A stretch of DNA of 64,000 nt from Perkinsus marinus ATCC 50983. Lineage: Eukaryota > Perkinsozoa > Perkinsida > Perkinsidae. Made by a program: the position numbers and the translations under genes. The DNA lies in NCBI RefSeq assembly GCF_000006405.1, contig NW_003208445.1:1-64000 (forward strand). Direction: 5' to 3'. The notes under the pieces were generated by a model. The model was not told the DNA's origin and did no database searches. It saw only the letters and a program-made list of their open reading frames with translations. Below, piece by piece: positions 54,819 to 64,000 of this stretch (the stretch's first letter is position 1; each line of letters begins with the position of its first letter).

Positions 54819-55494
54819 GTAAGTGATTCGAACTAGTAGTCGCTTGAGTGGTAAGATGTAACGAAGACATTCCATATCCTGGAATCCAGCGTTTTTCAAT
54901 TCGATGCAATTGAATGGTGACTGCAGGACCACTGTCTCACACATTGTGCGTTCAGTTGAACGCGCTCAGCACAGATTCTCGGCAACCTGTAGTTTCCTTG
55001 CGGTTACGATCAATACCGAGGAATAGGTCACCTGGTCATGTGATCGCAAGCCTTCTCGCGGAGGTGGACGGAGGCCCAGAATTTTGCCGACACGCTCATG
55101 ATCGACACGATCAAATTCTTGTTATTTAGCTTCCGTATTCTGAGCACACTGTGTGAACAGTTTGTGTTCTTGGTGATGCATGATGGGAAACCACACGCTT
55201 AAAATCTGTGTCGAGATCCAATTCTGATTCTCGATTTTCAAGCTCATATCAGCCGGTTACTATCAGTGGAGTCACAAGGCATCTATGGGAAGTTACTGAT
55301 TTCTTACAACCGTATTGATTGCGCGTGTAAGCAGCAAAATTTGGTCTTCCCTGTCAGTCACCAGGGAAATCAACCAAATGTAGGCCCTGCAGTGACGCCA
55401 GCAAGTGGAACAGCGGGATACCTATGGCAAGCTATTTCGGATGGTTTTACACCTAGGGGGCTCACGATTAGGGGATGGTTTAGTATCTCACACT

Positions 55495-55665
55495 ATCTGC
55501 TAGTTCATGGACATCAGCAAAGCGTTCTACCGCCTACACTTTGGCTGCCAGAAGTTACTTTGTCAGTACGGACGGAAACATATACTAGACTGACAGGATG
55601 GTTTTCGGCTTCAACATGGGCCCTGCGGCTTTGGAGGCAGGTTGGAATCTCGTCCATGCGTTTTG
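55495..55665 (+). pseudogene. decayed reverse-transcriptase fragment
   Basis: From 55508 one frame reads MDISKAFYRLHF, a typical RT motif (D-I-x-K-A-F). After a stop, a second frame reads MVFGFNMGPAALEAGW, matching the F-G-x3-G-P segment that follows in LTR-element RTs. The frames are interrupted by stops, and no intact pol surrounds them. The flanks 54830-56090 may be more of the same relic. It does not look like a copy of the 8.7-15.6 kb element. Confidence 0.5.
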
Positions 55666-57180
55666 ACTGTGTGAGAATGACACTCCCGTATGCGCAATCG
55701 GTTGTGTAGCAACATCACCGTGAGCGTTCCAGACTATGGTTCTTATTGGGAACAACGATTGTTGTGGTATGATCCACCTTACCCCGAAGTGAACCGTTGA
55801 CCAGAGACAGTAGTATCACTGCATCTATGCGTAGCATAACTCTACTCGTTGCGTTGAAAGATTCATGTAAGTTCCATGCTGTGGTCACAGCCTGTGGACT
55901 CCACAGTGTGGAGTGTGTAGTTTCTGTGTGGCAGTCTTCCCGAATTGTAGACTGTAATAAGTCAGCACCTTTACGACGGGCATGCGCGAGCAGACCTCCG
56001 CTAGGCCCGTTCAAGTGGCAGAACTTGTGCCACAGAGATCTCAAATGTGATCCCTTGTGCCGCACAATGGATCACATTTAAAATCTAACTCGCCGAGTTT
56101 TCGAAATTGAGACATTTTTGAAGCTCGATGCGAATGCTCATGGACGTCGGGATATTTTAGCTTAATTCATTGTTCCCTTCCCAGGTACCATTCGAAGTTC
56201 GATACCAGATAGAGATAGAGACTCTATCATAGAGTTTGAGAGTGTCGAGTAGACGCAGCTGTTTGACGGCTTATACTCCTCATTACTCCTGTTCAAGCGT
56301 GACATACTTCATCAGTGTGGTATTTTATTACACTGATTTATCACTGATGAACCATGTGGAACAGTTCTATAGAAGCATGCTAATTCTGCGTTTCATCGTA
56401 GATGACTCGTCGTTCTGTTTATATGATATTAAATTAGCGACTCGTTCAAGCGAAGTATGCGCTCACTTGAGGCCTCTGTTGTGGATTAAATGTTGATTGA
56501 CGAGGAATATTAACACTTTTCTTTCCTGACAAACGGTGTCCGCATCATTCTCCCAATGTCCTGAATGAATGGTACGGGTGATTACTACCAAATTAGAAAT
56601 ATTTACTAACAATCGTTGTTATCATTTCCAATGGTGCCTCTCCCGATCCCCATGCTCGGCCGCACAACAAGATTTGTAACAATTGAATGAAGCATATTTC
56701 AAACCAAACTATTATCGCTGTTTCGACTGTTATCGCTACAGCAACGTAAGAAGAAAAGATGAGACGGCCGCGTTAGTGAGTGTTGACTCAACACTGTTGA
56801 GGGACGACGAAGCGTCAATGCAGATTTCTCGAGGGTGATATTGAGATCAAAATTGATTCCCGACCACCGCTTGCTGCAACCTTCCCACTGAGGTACTCTC
56901 GTAAATGAGCACAAAGATCAAACGCGTAGACCTTTTACTGTGAGGGCTATCAAAGTCAATATACCAACCAGAGAAGGGTTGTTGACGACAGCAGCATTTC
57001 TGAGGGAGAGCTGGGAGGTCGGAAATGATATTATACTCACTTTGGATGACTACTACTCGTAGTAGTACTAGGCGGAGTTGTGGTGATCGAAGCATTGGAT
57101 ACGTTTAATTTGGGATACCACGACAGTGTATTGATACCACACATCCCTGGAAAATAGACCCACTAATCCCCCTTCGGAGC
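55666..57180. other. no supported gene
   Basis: Mixed short ORFs on both strands. 55720-56090 may belong to the RT relic. 56100-57180 is AT-rich without visible motifs. Confidence 0.35.
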
Positions 57181-58596
57181 CTAGTGCCTACCAAATCCAC
57201 CGGTATCTCTCTCAACTTTACCATATCCATTTTCGCCCCACTCCGTACCCCACGAGTTTTTGATGAGCCAGTACCTACTACTGGCATTATCTAACTATTA
57301 TCGACAAAGCCTCGTACTTGATGCCTTCTGGAGTCTCTCCATAACCGACAATGACAACAATGTGTAAAGTGACTTTATCACAGACACCTGCCTCAAAAGT
57401 GGATCTCACCGAAACGGAGCATTGAAGTACCAGTGATAACACCAGATTTATAGTGCTGGAACGGTGGAGTAGTTCCATCGATCAAAGTGGCCACAGGTCC
57501 CTGGAATGCTACAGCCGACAGTAAACCTTGATAGTCACCACCATTGATTGTGGTATAACCCGTGACTATACCAGGCTGAGACTCGACTTTACAGCAAGCA
57601 AGAACTGCTATCTGCACTACCTTGATAATCAGGTCATCTTTATCCAGCAGGTTAGTTTTACAAGGCTCGTTGTAGTCGCGGGATTTAGACGCCTCGTAGG
57701 GGTAGTTCTTCTCACTCGTTATTCCGTTGTCTTTCACGTAGGTGAAAATTCCGCTAGGCAGGCCACCATTGCAAGATCTATGCAGTTTCAATATTCTCCT
57801 GTGGCTCTATAACCTATATACGTTGTCAACTTACGCTGAAGCATAGCAGTCTAATATCTGTTGCTCAGACAGTGGCACTATAGAGTCGTTGGTATGGCCT
57901 GTGGCCATGGCATAATAGCTCTCCAATGCACCTACACACATGAGCAGTGAGGCTGCAATTCAATGTCGTGACTTAGTGCTAACCTGCGGTAGCGAACGAT
58001 GCACAAGAGCCGCATTCACCTTGGTCCTTCACGGGACCAACCACCCCCCTCTTTACCCAGTTCACAGACTGGGGAGGAGCCTCTTTCACTGACTGAGCAG
58101 CAGATTGGAGAATCCCTTGACCTGGGATGAATCAAGACCAAAGGGACCAAGATAGCATCTTACTTTTCAAGTCGTCTACTGAGCCCTCCAAGCCCGCAGC
58201 CGTACTCGTGAACTCTTCATTCGTCCTGTCGCAGAACCTAGTAACGCCGAGAACGTAAGGCAGGTCCCCTGAAGCGGAAAGATCGATGCATCGCTCCCGT
58301 TATGAGGGCATACCTCGAGCATTCTGCTCTTCGATCCATTGGAAATTGCGGCTAAACACTTCACGACGGTAGCTCTCCTCATTTGGTGCATACTGAACAT
58401 TGTATCTACCGCAATAGTGGTTCATTTATAAGCCCTTCACTCTCTAGCAACTACGACGCTGACAATTACCGACCACGCGCCTACTGATCGACCCGCTGTA
58501 CTTTTGCTTGAACTTCTCGAACTCTTGGTCCACTCTCTCAGTGAATGAGCCAGCTAGACATTGCTGTACGAGTAGCATGGTGTAGACTATTTTCAT
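57181..58596 (-). CDS. papain-family (C1A) cysteine protease, secreted, pro-form
   Basis: Minus-strand gene with about nine exons. The first exon 58493-58596 starts [17 protein letters not shown] (signal peptide) and [10 protein letters not shown]. The next two encode an I29-type propeptide ([22 protein letters not shown], then [16 protein letters not shown]). The mature enzyme begins near [16 protein letters not shown]. The catalytic Cys is in CGSCASFA, followed by [38 protein letters not shown], catalytic His in HIVVIVGYG, and catalytic Asn in [18 protein letters not shown], ending GRH with TAG at 57181-57183. Cathepsin L-like fold by motif order. Odd point: the residue after the active Cys is Ala instead of the usual Trp (CGSCWAF). 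Probably lysosomal/vacuolar or secreted. Confidence 0.88.
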
Positions 58597-59584
58597 ACGA
58601 ACGAGAGAACCTTAATATACTGCGAAACGTGGAAGTGATAAACCGCCGTTCCTCATCCATCTCGCGCGAGCTGCGAAGATTCGCTACTTGTGAGGTATCG
58701 TTTTTGAGTCACAGAATAGTCAACTCAGGAAGAGGTAGTTGTTAGTCTTCAAGACCCAGTATTGGACTCAAAGGCAACTCAGAAGAAGAGGATTATGAAA
58801 GACTCTGAAGTCTTTTCCAAATACGGAAATAAGAGTGCACTAGCTGCAAATTGAAATTTAGTAAAGTAGACCGTCTCGGGAGAGACAGTTTGAAAAGTCC
58901 TAGTGTAGAGATATTCATTGGAATTAGCATAGAGGAAAGAGGCCAGAGTATAAGTTCAAGTCCCCCAAGCGAGCACCGAACGCAACTCAATGGCGTACAC
59001 CCCAGTGGACGATCAACTTACTTCATCAAACGAATTGTTCTATCGTATGGAGTACAGAGCGCAACTCGAATAAAACGAGTTACGCGTAGGGTTTACGAAT
59101 ACACTTTGAGAGCTCGCAAGATTCGTAGACTTACAGTTGAGGAAAGGAGAGTTCCTGATTGTTGAACGAGACTATTTTACTCTTTCTAAGTCACCGTTTG
59201 TACTTTGAGGTTTGTAGTGCGTATAGACAACAGGCTAGTAGAAGTTGGTTCCATCAGACGTCCTGTCTTTTGGGCTCAGCCTCTGGGGTTTTTTAGTGGG
59301 TATGGTCATGCGAGTCCCACAGTATCCTTCTGAGGGCCACACCTTCTAAGGTTCTCCATAACTGGATTTTCCCCCCACAGGCTGGTAAATGCGTCAAAAA
59401 AATAGACAACAGATAAGCTTATAGTAGGCAAGATACAGATTGATGATTAACCATTGACGCAAACAGTCGAGTTGATATAAAGGGATTAAACCTCCTCTAT
59501 CAGAGGCATGAACACGGTACTACGTATAACAAGGGGTATAGTTAGTTCGTACTGTAATGATGACACTAACGCTTTGACGTGACA
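58597..59584. other. no supported gene
   Basis: ORFs at 58545-58745 and 58851-59165 open with TTG or lack context and motifs. 59340-59580 precedes the first 90-bp repeat of the retroelement. Nothing else seen. Confidence 0.35.
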
Positions 59585-59674
59585 TAAACTGACCGTCGCT
59601 CCTACAACGATGGGGGAGCAGAGCTCAGGTCAGTCGACCTCCTACATACCAGAGTAGGAGGACGGTGATCTCCC
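59585..59674 (-). repeat. 90-bp element repeat R1
   Basis: Starts TAAACTGACCGTCGCTCCTAC and ends GTAGGAGGACGGTGATCTCCC. Identical over 90 bp to R2 and R3. Internal imperfect palindrome: ACCGTC-CTCCTAC pairs with GTAGGAGGACGGT, giving a possible hairpin. Confidence 0.93.
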
Positions 59675-59858
59675 CCGGGTGGGAGGGAGGGAAAAGCAGA
59701 AGACAGATCGAGGACGCCATGTGAGCCATGAAGCCTCGCTGCTACCGATACCATCGAAGTCCCAGCTGTGGCTATCAATCGATCCTCTGATCGATGCACG
59801 CTATGACTTGATCACTTTACTCGCGCACACCAACGCTCCGGTTGCTGAGTGCGCTCTA

Positions 59859-59948
59859 TAAACTGACCGTCGCTCCTACAACGATGGGGGAGCAGAGCTC
59901 AGGTCAGTCGACCTCCTACATACCAGAGTAGGAGGACGGTGATCTCCC
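59859..59948 (-). repeat. 90-bp element repeat R2
   Basis: Second copy of the 90-bp repeat, 274 bp from R1. The following ATC is shared with R3 but not with R1, so R2 and R3 may be the true partners. Confidence 0.93.
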
Positions 59949-60199
59949 ATCGGTGGACTGATCGGTGGACCGAGCGCGCGCCCCCATCGCTGAGGAAGAG
60001 ACGGTGGTAGGAGTGAGCAAAGTTTATAAAATAGAGAGATTCCCTTGTAGTGGTGACTCACCACTGGTGAGACCGAATGACTCAGCAACCTTGCAATCTT
60101 ACTGAAACTATATAATTTCTTAAAAAGCCAAATTGTGCCGATGTGACGCCGTCACACGGTGAAACGTTCGCGAAACTCGGTTTGCCCCGAGATGAAAAA

Positions 60200-61375
60200 T
60201 CAGGTGGAATCTTCGTCACTATCATCAATGAGCAACATGAGTGATCGCTTAGTAAGCAGACGTGTACCCGGTGTTGTGTATCGTAAAATGGCGTGACTTC
60301 TCCATCCGCCAGCCTGCATGATTATAGAGGCTGGGACTCTCTGAGTAACCAAGTCTCGAGCATGCCCTCTGCGGAAAGCATGTGCTGTGTAGGAAGCTGG
60401 GTTCGGACACCCGCAGTGTTGGAGGTGAAATCGTACTCGAGAGATGAACTGTGAGAATGTTAAGCCAACGATGAGAGGCTCGGTGGATAAGAGGGATCTA
60501 TTGCCCCGTAAGTAATGAAAGGCCACTACAGGGCAGGCTTGAGGTGCTTTGTCACAGGTACACCGTAACTGGATCGAGTGTCCCGAAGGCCAATTCTTCC
60601 GCCTACGGAAGTTGATGTACATGCATTGACCGCGAGGGGAAAGCAGAACATCAGATATCCGGAGTGAGAAGAGTTCAGATTGAACTCTAGTTAAGGCCTG
60701 GTAAGCTAACACAGCAATCGCTCTGGAAGTGAAGTCTTGTGTAGATTCCATGGATGCCAATAGAAGATCCATGAATGGGGCTGTGATAGCTAGGCGAGGC
60801 CGAGAAGAAGAGGCCCTATGGCGACGAAGAGATAACATAATCGCAGACAACACCTCGTCGTGCTCTAATCGGAGGTAGCCTAACAACCTATGTATCTTTT
60901 TCACTGCCGCCAGATACGTATGAGCTGTACGTGGATTAGCGAAGGATGAGAGCCAAAGTGCCAACCGTGCAGAGTCAGCAGGGAAGTCTGCCACGTTACA
61001 AGACAGGATGACGTTGAGCTCGTGGTTGAAGCGGCTCCAGCTAGAGATGGCAGTGGAGTACGATGATCTAGTAGAGGGCGCTAGGGAGCATAGCAATGTC
61101 TCGACAATCTGTAGTAGGACATGTGGATAATCAGAAGGTGAGTGTAGAACTCCATGCAACCACGTAGAGGCGGCAGCTGGGGTTTTTGCTGGTTCTAATA
61201 GGCGATGATCGCCCCGAAGAAGAGAGGCCACAGTCGGAAGGATAGAATCGGTCGACGAGAAGGCTTGCCTCCAATCTTGGGCTGCCAACATCTGTAAGTA
61301 CGATGAGGATTGTAAGAGGGATAAAAATGAGCGGTGAACTCTTATGCAGCTCTCCCGAAGATCCGGACATAACAC
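60200..61375 (-). CDS. tyrosine recombinase (DIRS-type YR)
   Basis: 391 codons from a GTG; the frame stays open without an ATG up to about 61472, so the real start may need splicing or frameshifting from the Gag-like ORF. Catalytic signature of tyrosine recombinases: Arg in ALTRVQSELFSLR, then HAFRRGHA (H-x2-R), GGWRSH and Tyr in ILRYTTPG. An N-terminal SAM-like helical region (STRSSYSTAISSWSRF) binds DNA in this family. It would integrate the circular cDNA by strand exchange. No internal stops, ending ...IDDSDEDST. Confidence 0.88.
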   Translation of the reverse strand: MLCPDLRESCIRVHRSFLSLLQSSSYLQMLAAQDWRQAFSSTDSILPTVASLLRGDHRLLEPAKTPAAASTWLHGVLHSPSDYPHVLLQIVETLLCSLAPSTRSSYSTAISSWSRFNHELNVILSCNVADFPADSARLALWLSSFANPRTAHTYLAAVKKIHRLLGYLRLEHDEVLSAIMLSLRRHRASSSRPRLAITAPFMDLLLASMESTQDFTSRAIAVLAYQALTRVQSELFSLRISDVLLSPRGQCMYINFRRRKNWPSGHSIQLRCTCDKAPQACPVVAFHYLRGNRSLLSTEPLIVGLTFSQFISRVRFHLQHCGCPNPASYTAHAFRRGHARDLVTQRVPASIIMQAGGWRSHAILRYTTPGTRLLTKRSLMLLIDDSDEDST

Positions 61376-61560
61376 AACAGATGAAGAGCGGGCAGGATAC
61401 CTACATCGACCACAAGTGGTCGAACCGAATAGGGGATATGATAGAAGTAGGTCAGAATTGCCCTTACAGGTTCAAGACTAATAAAGGTACCCCCGGAGCG
61501 GCCGCGGCAGAGCACTGAGGATACCCCACTAAGGGAGGAGGATAACTTTGAACATAATCA

Positions 61561-62406
61561 CTACGACTTCTTAGTAGTAGATGGGGCCGATGTGCCGGTA
61601 TCAGCTTGTTTCCACCCCTTCCAATCTTTGTCATTTTTAGACCATGAATACCAGTCGTCATAAGGGGCACTCCTGTACTGTTGTCTATAGTTATAGTTGT
61701 AGTTGGTAGCACCGAAGTAGCGTCTCGGTTTAAATTGCGTGGTAGCTTTGCGTTGGGAGCTATCTAGCCGCTGCTTACATTCAAATGCTGTCAGGTTATT
61801 GAACTCTTTGATGGCAATGTCCACAGCAGGCTTACCCATGGACAATTCAATCGCAGCTTTAGCCGTTTGGTGACGATGATATGACAGAGCTACAGCCGTA
61901 CCGTATAAATCGGCACAGTGCATGGTTGCAGCTACGTGGCTCAAGAGGAGACCTCTGGGTAAAGAACATATTAGAGAACCAGCCGTTACCCATTTGATCA
62001 AGGTAACACCCAGCAGAGCTAAGCGATTGGGTATACGGACTGTGGAGGCTTTTTTGTTCAGAGCATCTACCGATTTGAAAGCCGAAGAAGAACTGCTACC
62101 TTGAATCTGAACGATGTCCTCTTGACCGAGAAAGTCCTCAATGTCCGTAGACAAGAAATCCGTTTCCGCATTAGGTTTATTCAGGAAACGGTGGAACAAC
62201 GTAATTGACGGGACTAAGGTGGGATCGATACCGACCAACTGTGCATGTGCTAGGCGTTCTGTGAGGAAAGCTTGACCCTCCTTAGCAGAGGCTCCCTCCT
62301 GGAGGTCTTTGCCTTGAGCGAGAAGAGTTAAGACTTGGTGTAGAACATGCTCAGGAGGAGCCGAATCCCCTGTAGTAGGAGGCTGAGGTATGCCAGGATC
62401 CTGAGC
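61561..62406 (-). CDS. Gag-like ORF of the YR retroelement
   Basis: Open from the R3 edge to the stop at 61561 (about 281 codons), with no ATG near the beginning. The N-terminal part is Pro/Gln-rich (PGIPQPPTTGDSAPPEHV). The middle is helical (LFHRFLNKPNAETDFLS, SLPRGLLLSHVAATM). The C-terminus is aromatic and basic (YNYNYRQQYR, DWYSWSKNDKDWKGW), which could bind nucleic acid in place of a zinc knuckle. Assigned as Gag by position and composition only. Confidence 0.5.
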   Translation of the reverse strand, partial: AQDPGIPQPPTTGDSAPPEHVLHQVLTLLAQGKDLQEGASAKEGQAFLTERLAHAQLVGIDPTLVPSITLFHRFLNKPNAETDFLSTDIEDFLGQEDIVQIQGSSSSSAFKSVDALNKKASTVRIPNRLALLGVTLIKWVTAGSLICSLPRGLLLSHVAATMHCADLYGTAVALSYHRHQTAKAAIELSMGKPAVDIAIKEFNNLTAFECKQRLDSSQRKATTQFKPRRYFGATNYNYNYRQQYRSAPYDDWYSWSKNDKDWKGWKQADTGTSAPSTTKKS

Positions 62407-62407
62407 C

Positions 62408-62497
62408 TAAACTGACCGTCGCTCCTACAACGATGGGGGAGCAGAGCTCAGGTCAGTCGACCTCCTACATACCAGAGTAGGAGGACGGTGATCTCCC
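62408..62497 (-). repeat. 90-bp element repeat R3
   Basis: Third copy, between the RT ORF and the Gag-like ORF. The TAG that closes the Gag-like frame upstream is formed at its edge (62407-62409), so the Gag-like frame opens immediately after the repeat. Confidence 0.93.
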
Positions 62498-62599
62498 ATC
62501 AAGATTGAACTGAGTAGGATCGAGCTTGACCCAAACCAATAACTATAGTATTAGTGATGATAAGGAGGGGCGATCTAGGCCCTGACTAAGAAGTGGTAC

Positions 62600-64000
62600 T
62601 TATTGATCAGATAGCAAGAATGAAGGTTGAGAGACTCGACAGCGATGCCATGTACAGCATTCCGACCATCTCATACGAGAAGGAGCATCAGCGGGGTTAC
62701 TATGGGAACGAATATATTGAAACCAAATGTTCAGATTATGGTCGAGAATGAAACTCCATAATCTACCACACCATTGGTTAAGTAGAGGTTGGCTGGCGCT
62801 CCCTCTGCGTATGATATGCTTGACACACTGAGAATCCGTAAACAGAACAATAGGAATGTTATGTGTAGAACTAAGGTGACCAAAAGTAGCTAGAGACGCA
62901 CACACAGCGAAAAATTCAAAGAAATGAATAAGCTGTGAGCATCGTGGGAGAATTGGTCTAATCCAATCAGGTATCACATCTGCGAAGTACCAGATACCCG
63001 CGGGAGACACACAGACTCCAGCGAAGCCACCATGTTCGCCCTCTGCATCGGCATATAGGACAAGAGGACGGAGCTGGCTATCTAGCTCCCGAACCGATAC
63101 GGAGCGGGTCTGGGCCCGAGCATGCTGTGTAGACGCAGGCTCTGTTGACAAGAGGGTATCCAAGAAGCGATGAATATCTCGTAGAGCTGACGATATCTCG
63201 GGCTGTGAGACTTCTACTGTGTACGTCGACCTAATTAAGGTGCGTATCTGCGATCGAAGTGCTCGCCCTCGTACTATACTGCACGCGAAAGCAAGCTTGC
63301 CGATGACTTTACGTGCATGAGCACTACCACCAAAATCGTCAACTGAGAGGAGGTCCTCGACACTACTAAGCAACGGCTGCAACTTCTCAGCTGAGAGACT
63401 CAATGAAACCATCGTGGGATCAGACAAGTTCAAGTCGATCCCAAGAATTGTAGCGTTGGCAGAGGGTTGAATCTCTTTCTCTGTCTTTAGCTGAAGACCA
63501 CACAACTTGTTGAGTTCTTTCACATAGTTGAATGTGTCATCACACGATGTCAACCAATCAAGCCCAATAAAATCATCCAGATATGAAATAAGGGGAATCC
63601 CCAGTAGAACTCTACAGATATGGGTCATGAGGCTGGACAACCGTAAGTAGTTGGTAACGGAAGAGACCGCACCAAACGGACATACCGTATGGTAGAAACC
63701 GAAGTATTGTTGTTGAGTTGTATTCCAAAGCAATACATTCGATAGATGGCGATGTTCCGGGCGGATGGGAACTTGTCTATAAGCGTCTTTATGATCTAAT
63801 TTAAACACCCGGAGTGCTGGTAGCTGACCAGAGACCTTAGCCGCCGATGGAATGGGAAGTGATTCCCAAAGTGCTTTTATGGTGGCACAAACGGTAGAAA
63901 CATCCGGCAATGTGATTTTATGGCCCACAGATGTGGCCTGATTGATAAATGAACGGCGATAATCATCAACCGGACGAACTTTAGAAGGTGACACGACGAC
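62600..64000 (-). CDS. reverse transcriptase-RNase H of a DIRS-like element, N-terminus cut by window end
   Basis: At least 467 codons, open to the window edge. RT motifs: VRPVDDYRRSFIN, KLDHKDAYRQVPI, CPFGAVSSV and the catalytic YLDDF, then GIDLNLSDP. The RNase H-type region has LYADAEGEHGGFAGV, FEFFAVCAS, LFTDSQCV and SNPADAPSR. This DIRS/Pao-like RNase H arrangement and the lack of a protease or integrase fit a YR element. A methyltransferase domain, present in some DIRS elements, is not seen after RNase H. Confidence 0.88.
   Translation of the reverse strand, partial: VVVSPSKVRPVDDYRRSFINQATSVGHKITLPDVSTVCATIKALWESLPIPSAAKVSGQLPALRVFKLDHKDAYRQVPIRPEHRHLSNVLLWNTTQQQYFGFYHTVCPFGAVSSVTNYLRLSSLMTHICRVLLGIPLISYLDDFIGLDWLTSCDDTFNYVKELNKLCGLQLKTEKEIQPSANATILGIDLNLSDPTMVSLSLSAEKLQPLLSSVEDLLSVDDFGGSAHARKVIGKLAFACSIVRGRALRSQIRTLIRSTYTVEVSQPEISSALRDIHRFLDTLLSTEPASTQHARAQTRSVSVRELDSQLRPLVLYADAEGEHGGFAGVCVSPAGIWYFADVIPDWIRPILPRCSQLIHFFEFFAVCASLATFGHLSSTHNIPIVLFTDSQCVKHIIRRGSASQPLLNQWCGRLWSFILDHNLNIWFQYIRSHSNPADAPSRMRWSECCTWHRCRVSQPSFLLSDQ

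Larger units (their letters stand above)
59585..64000 (-). mobile_element. DIRS/Ngaro/VIPER-like tyrosine-recombinase retroelement(s), partial
   Basis: On the minus strand, reading from the window end: RT-RNase H ORF (64000-62600), a 90-bp repeat (62497-62408), a Gag-like ORF (62406-61561), a tyrosine recombinase ORF (61375-60200), then two more copies of the 90-bp repeat (59948-59859 and 59674-59585). RT plus tyrosine recombinase and no integrase or LTRs define the DIRS order. The order RT, repeat, Gag, YR is permuted relative to DIRS (Gag, YR/RT) and Ngaro (Gag, RT, YR), so two tandem or nested elements may be joined at the middle repeat. Truncated by the window end. Confidence 0.85.

Noticed and set aside
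61131-61370. Minus-strand ORF starting MSGSSGELHKSS over the recombinase
   Set aside because: It is in a different frame from the catalytic recombinase ORF and has no family features.

Overview
The window looks like nuclear DNA of a protist. Split genes with short GT-AG introns (mostly 26-110 nt), tandem secreted subtilases, a V-ATPase subunit d, a PP2C-MYND protein, QSOX, an eIF4E-family protein, UTP12/WDR3 and a cathepsin, set among LTR and tyrosine-recombinase retroelements, fit an alveolate of the Perkinsus type. That assignment is inferred from gene content and style. No rRNA or species marker is present. ATGs placed directly after a CAG acceptor, as at both subtilases, would fit the spliced-leader trans-splicing known in Perkinsus, but I see no leader sequence.

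Region 1 (1-22.1 kb) is a tandem duplication. Unit A (1-7484) and unit B (7485-21012) each carry, on the plus strand, an intact single-exon secreted subtilase. On the minus strand each carries a many-exon helical gene of unknown function. A third unit begins at 21013 and decays. Unit B is longer because a young 6.9-kb LTR retrotransposon (8690-15617, LTRs differing at one base) sits in an exon of its helical gene. Unit A preserves the empty site. Unit B has also lost about 0.6 kb holding several exons, and unit A has a 1-nt insertion in one exon, so both helical genes look damaged.

Region 2 (22.8-36.2 kb) is a compact run of housekeeping genes: an ankyrin-repeat gene and V-ATPase subunit d on the minus strand, then PP2C-MYND, an ACMSD-like amidohydrolase, an unidentified split gene and QSOX on the plus strand. 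Region 3 (36-54 kb) holds kinesin motor exons, a WRN-type 3'-5' exonuclease, an eIF4E-family gene (minus) and UTP12/WDR3 with at least 20 exons and a 100-N assembly gap. Region 4 (54-59 kb) has an isolated UPF1 CH-type exon, a decayed reverse-transcriptase fragment and a papain-type protease. Region 5 (59.6-64 kb) is a DIRS/Ngaro/VIPER-like retroelement with a tyrosine recombinase and RT-RNase H, running off the window end.

A dispersed ~160-185 bp hAT-type MITE (six copies, 33.2-50.3 kb) and a 53-bp minisatellite core shared by the duplicated units and an amidohydrolase intron link these regions. The main mechanistic find is in the LTR element: a canonical A AAA AAC slippery heptamer at the gag end with pol in the -1 frame, and a gag start codon made across the LTR/primer-binding-site junction.
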